Shown: in pieces, positions 60,983-64,000 of the stretch | Position numbering within the stretch: the first letter of the stretch is position 1 | Layout of the letters: the number at the start of each line of letters is the position of its first letter | Assembly: GCF_026212465.1 (NCBI RefSeq) | Contig: NC_080059.1 | Span: forward strand, 7,079,811-7,143,810 | Length of the DNA stretch: 64,000 bases | Source of the DNA: Amaranthus tricolor | Taxonomy: Eukaryota; Streptophyta; Magnoliopsida; Caryophyllales; Amaranthaceae | Direction of reading: 5' to 3' | Made by a program: the position numbers and the translations under genes | Notes under the pieces: model-generated | The model's database searches: none | The model's input: only the letters and a program-made list of their open reading frames with translations | What the model was told of the DNA's origin: nothing

Positions 60983-62400
60983 AGGCACCATTTCTAGGTA
61001 CGCCAAGGCGTACCTCCTATATTTGATAGGAGCTGTCTTGTTTGCCGATAAAACAAGCAACCAAATACAGCTCCTATGCTTAACTTTACTTGACGACCCG
61101 TGTGAGCGCATCGCCGAGTATAGCTGGGGCTCTGCAGCCCTAGGATACTTGTACAGGAGGCTATGTGGTGTTGCCCAAAAGAACGTTAAAGAGATTGCAG
61201 GACCACTAGTCATATTACAGGTAATAACGATAACATTTAATTCTAATCCACATTTGGTGAGTTACATACTAATTACATTTGCGATCGTTAGCTGTGGGCG
61301 TGGGAGCATATTCTTATCGGCCAACCTTACAGAACCGTTGGTCGTGGTGATATTGCTCCTCCACCACAACCCCCACCAGATGTTGCGTTACGGTTCAAGG
61401 TGGAATTTTGCACACCGGACGCGCAAGCACACTGACAGCGGTCTCAGATTCTACCGAGATCAGTTAGACCTGCTATGACCCAACTAGGTAAACATTTTAC
61501 TACTCATTAACATTAGTACAATTTAATTAACATATCACTTACCTTTTCATAACATGTATTTTAGTTTTTGTGGGACCCATACCCTGTGGAAGCCTACGCA
61601 GCTGTACCCGAACACTCGGGGATTCATTCAAGTGCGTGGAGGGATCTGTGCCATTCATTTGCTTCGACATTGTCGAAGTACATCTACCAGAGCGCGTAAT
61701 GCGCTAATATGGGTTGGTACAGAGCATTCCACCGCCTTGTGACATTGAAACGCAACTGCACCTAATTTCGCGCAAAAATCAGACTGGGGCAAACTGGATG
61801 GAGATCAACTGGCGTCACATCGCTCGTTGGGATGGTAGACTTGAGCTGCTGGCACAAGGTGCGCCGATCGATGTTCATGGCGCACCTACTACACTAGACT
61901 CCATATCGTGGTTCCTCTCCATCACGCGCCGATGGATGACATCACGTGTCATCTTCGCTGCAGCATATTATGCACCTGCTGCGCCTGTGATGACCCAATT
62001 TGTAAGTCTTCATTTGCATTTATATGATTAAGTTGCCGATTAAATAATATAATGTTACATTAACTAAATATTAATTGCAGGCACAAGGTACGACAGACGT
62101 GAAGCGGTACAGCCACGAGGAGCCGGTGAGGGAGATTGCGCATGGCATGCTCGTCGGCTCGCAGTCCAGCACTTCATACCGGAAGTCGCTGCAGAGTCCT
62201 CATCGACTACCGCCCATACGCACGTCTCATCTCCTGCTTATGACTACCATTTGGAGGAGATGGACCATTCATACCCCGTTGACGTTGCGGAGACCTCGCA
62301 GGCTGGTCCATCACAGCCATCACAGTACCAGTCCCCTCCACTGCCAGAGCGACACCCGAACGCCTCTTACTACCGTAGGAGGCGTAGGAGACCAACTTAG
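60830..62400 (+). pseudogene. Plant mobile domain (MAIN-like) frame carried by the MULE, decayed
   Basis: Four blocks with plausible GT-AG introns: 60830-61220, 61291-61489, 61570-62002 and 62081-62400. Block 1 reads GERPPLEVIRGSGLRCTWLV, SHLPEGAYEGTISRYAKAYL, LIGAVLFADKTSNQ and AEYSWGSAALGYLYRRLCGV. Block 2 has LWAWEHILIGQPYRTVGRGD and FYRDQLD. Block 3 has LWDPYP, FICFDIVEVHLPERVM, GLVQSIPPPCDIE, NWMEINWRHIARWDGRLE and ITRRWMTSRVIFAAA. This is the plant mobile domain (PF10536) of MAIN/MAIL proteins and many transposons. Stops near 61428 and 61710 and shifts in blocks 2 and 3 break it. Its N-terminal half is absent: the frame emerges from within the SWIM region of MURA, in a different frame. 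In MAIN/MAIL proteins the domain acts in chromatin silencing; its role in transposons is not known to me. Confidence 0.82.
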
Positions 62401-62464
62401 TTGGATAGGGTAGATGAGGGTCGTGAGCGTTAACGTTTAAGTTTTGTGTATTTGGATCGACTAT

Positions 62465-62490
62465 GTACATATATATATATATATATTTTT
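62465..62490. repeat. (TA)n microsatellite in the MULE 3' region
   Basis: A TATATATATA run follows the end of the plant-mobile-domain frame; a second lies near 62532. Confidence 0.8.
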
Positions 62491-62641
62491 ATTGAGTTGT
62501 ATATTTCAAACATTTGTATATATTTTGTTGTATATATATATTTAATTACTTTATCATAACCTCCAAGCTTTGACTTATTCTGATGTCTCTAGTGCAAATA
62601 CAACAAAAAACAAGAAAATAAAGGAAAAAAATATTTAATTA

Positions 62642-62757
62642 GTTGTTCGCAGTTAGTAACTGCGAACAGCAAATAAGACAAATTAACTGTTCGCAGTTAC
62701 TAACTGCAAGCAGCTATTTTGTCTTATTTGCTATTCGCAGTTACTAACTGCGAACAG
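62642..62757. repeat. Nested palindromes, subterminal in the MULE
   Basis: TTCGCAGTTAGTAACTGCGAA-type palindromes occur three times (62645, 62690 with worn right arm, 62733). The outer two, with the adjoining GCAAATAAGACAAA and its inverse, form a larger inverted repeat with arms of about 44 bases, so the whole stretch can fold as a cruciform. A half copy sits in the left end (57394-57412). Confidence 0.9.
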
Positions 62758-62867
62758 CACCAAACCATAGATTTGAGATTTTCACGCTTACTTTTGGAAA
62801 TTTTTTGACTCTTAATTAATTTAATTATTTTTTTTTAGCTTAGGCATTTCAAATTTTCTTAATAGTT

Positions 62868-64000
62868 GAGGAAAATATATAGTAGTATATCAATTAACAA
62901 CTCATTCCTATTTTGTGCGTACAAGGTTGATTATATAAACTGAATAACTACTGAATACTTGAATTTAAGGCTTTTTAACTTTTGAATTTTGATTAAGAAA
63001 TGATCATTAAAGTTCAACTCAATAAATGTTTGTAACATGATATTCAACTAAAAAAATTACACTTTTCAACAAAATTATATTAATTTTTTATTATCATTCT
63101 TATCATTTATTACCGAAAATTAAATGGTCTGTTAATGTTATACTTTCCTAATAAGATCTAATTAATATTAAGGAGGGAGGGCGAGGCCTTTACAGTGTTT
63201 GTAAATACTCACTTTGTCTCTCTTAGTTTAAGCAGCTTTTCATTTTATTTGTACAACTAATTTTTCATTTTTTTTTCTTTTTTTAATAATGGTTTTACTT
63301 TCTTTTTTCTAATTTTATTTAGAAACTTATTTCCTTTCTGTCTAAACTAATCATTTTTGTTAAATATTTATTTTTTGTATTATTCTCTAAATTAATTCAT
63401 GAATTAATATTAAACAAGAGGTAGAGGGGAAATAATACCACTACAATAAGGACATAGTTACCTTGTGGTTCATAAATGTCATGTTGTGATGTGGTCATGG
63501 TGTGTGCTTTCAACTTCAAAAAAATGAGCATAATTATAAATTGTAGTACTGCCATTTCAATAATTGTTCAAACTTTTATTTTAAATCAAAGACAAGAAAA
63601 CTACTCCTAGTAAATGTTAACATAAATAGAATCGTACATGTTGGTAGAGATTTTTGTGTTATATAGTGCTAATTCAAAAGAATGAAAAGTGTAGTATGTG
63701 TGAATAACTATAGTGTAGTTCTTATTTTATCAGTTATATACTAGACTGAATCAATGTTGATGTATCAAGTATTTTCACTTAAAAAATAAAGTATTTTGAA
63801 TAATTACTAATATAAATATTTACTCATTTATTTTACACAAATTGAAGTAAGAGATTTTTAAGATATTTATTTGTCTCATTGAGATTGCGACATTATTTAT
63901 CTCTATGTGAAAACTTTTGCGGAGAAAAGTAAAAATAATATAACAGAGATAATAGAGTGTAACAAACTCAATGGAACAAAGCAATTGATCTTATTTGATC
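62868..64000. other. AT-rich region right of the MULE
   Basis: No gene or clear repeat is recognised. There are poly-T tracts at 63264-63285 and a short purine-rich patch at 63170-63190. Confidence 0.4.

Larger units (their letters stand above)
57268..62867 (+). mobile_element. Complete Mutator-like element (MULE) with 9-bp target duplication, inactivated
   Basis: TTAATAGTT at 57268-57276 recurs at 62859-62867. The element between (57277-62858, 5582 bp) starts GAAAATTTGAAATRCCTAAG and ends in the inverse. The terminal inverted repeats extend about 150 bases, through AAGTAAGCGTGAAAATCT and TATGGTTTGG to the AACTGCGAAC words. It contains a Cassandra TRIM (57503-58158), a MURA transposase with two stop codons and frameshifts (58663-60982), a plant-mobile-domain frame (about 60830-62400) and subterminal palindromes (62642-62757). 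The intact termini mean it could still be moved by a transposase supplied from elsewhere. Confidence 0.92.

Noticed and set aside
58663..62400. Novel defence or toxin system between DEK and the right end
   Set aside because: All recognisable domains belong to a Mutator-like transposon and its plant mobile domain.

Overview
The window is plant nuclear DNA: AT-rich, with multi-exon genes, GT-AG introns carrying many small transposons, plant-specific gene families (MUB, TPD1-like, SAUR, BAHD, DEK, plant MORC, ACD6-type ankyrin) and plant repeats (Cassandra TRIM, Stowaway MITEs, Mutator-like element, RTE LINE). It fits a eudicot. I cannot fix the species; the repeat content would suit Caryophyllales, but that is only an impression. 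All gene models below were built by hand from splice sites, reading phase and remembered family similarity.

Layout. 1-5.9 kb: a complete three-exon gene for a membrane-anchored ubiquitin-fold protein (MUB) ending in a CaaX prenylation box (+). 6.7-8.6 kb: an ACD6-like ankyrin gene (+) whose 3' part (membrane/PGG region) is missing; its intron holds a short RTE LINE tail with a perfect 17-bp target duplication. 8.6-11.1 kb: AT-rich intergenic DNA with (AAT)n, a TRIM remnant and a MITE. 11.2-14.8 kb: TPD1-like secreted cysteine-rich protein (+, three coding exons). 16.7-30.25 kb: a complete 20-exon MORC-family GHKL ATPase (-), with transposons in several introns, including a LINE nested in a MITE. 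30.3-36.1 kb: gene-poor AT-rich DNA with diverged tandem repeats and a textbook Stowaway MITE. 36.2-36.7 kb: intronless SAUR (+). 36.9-37.3 kb: TRIM-like element. 37.9-41.3 kb: BAHD feruloyl transferase of the ASFT/HHT type (-) with a leader intron and a TRIM close to its first coding splice donor. 43.8-45.25 kb: solo LTR of 1.4 kb with a 5-bp target duplication. 46.7-56.9 kb: complete 11-exon DEK-domain chromatin protein (+). 57.27-62.87 kb: a complete but inactivated Mutator-like element (9-bp target duplication, long TIRs) carrying a decayed MURA transposase, a plant-mobile-domain (MAIN-like) reading frame and an inserted Cassandra TRIM. 62.9-64 kb: nothing recognisable.

The genes form no pathway; each is an independent transcription unit. 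Two of them, MORC and DEK, are chromatin proteins, and MORC ATPases silence transposons of the kinds that fill this window. The most interesting material is the nested transposon structure: the MULE/PMD/Cassandra nest, its subterminal palindromes, the LINE with internal duplications that copy the reverse-transcriptase active site, and two unrelated arrays of self-complementary 12-mers in LTR-like DNA.
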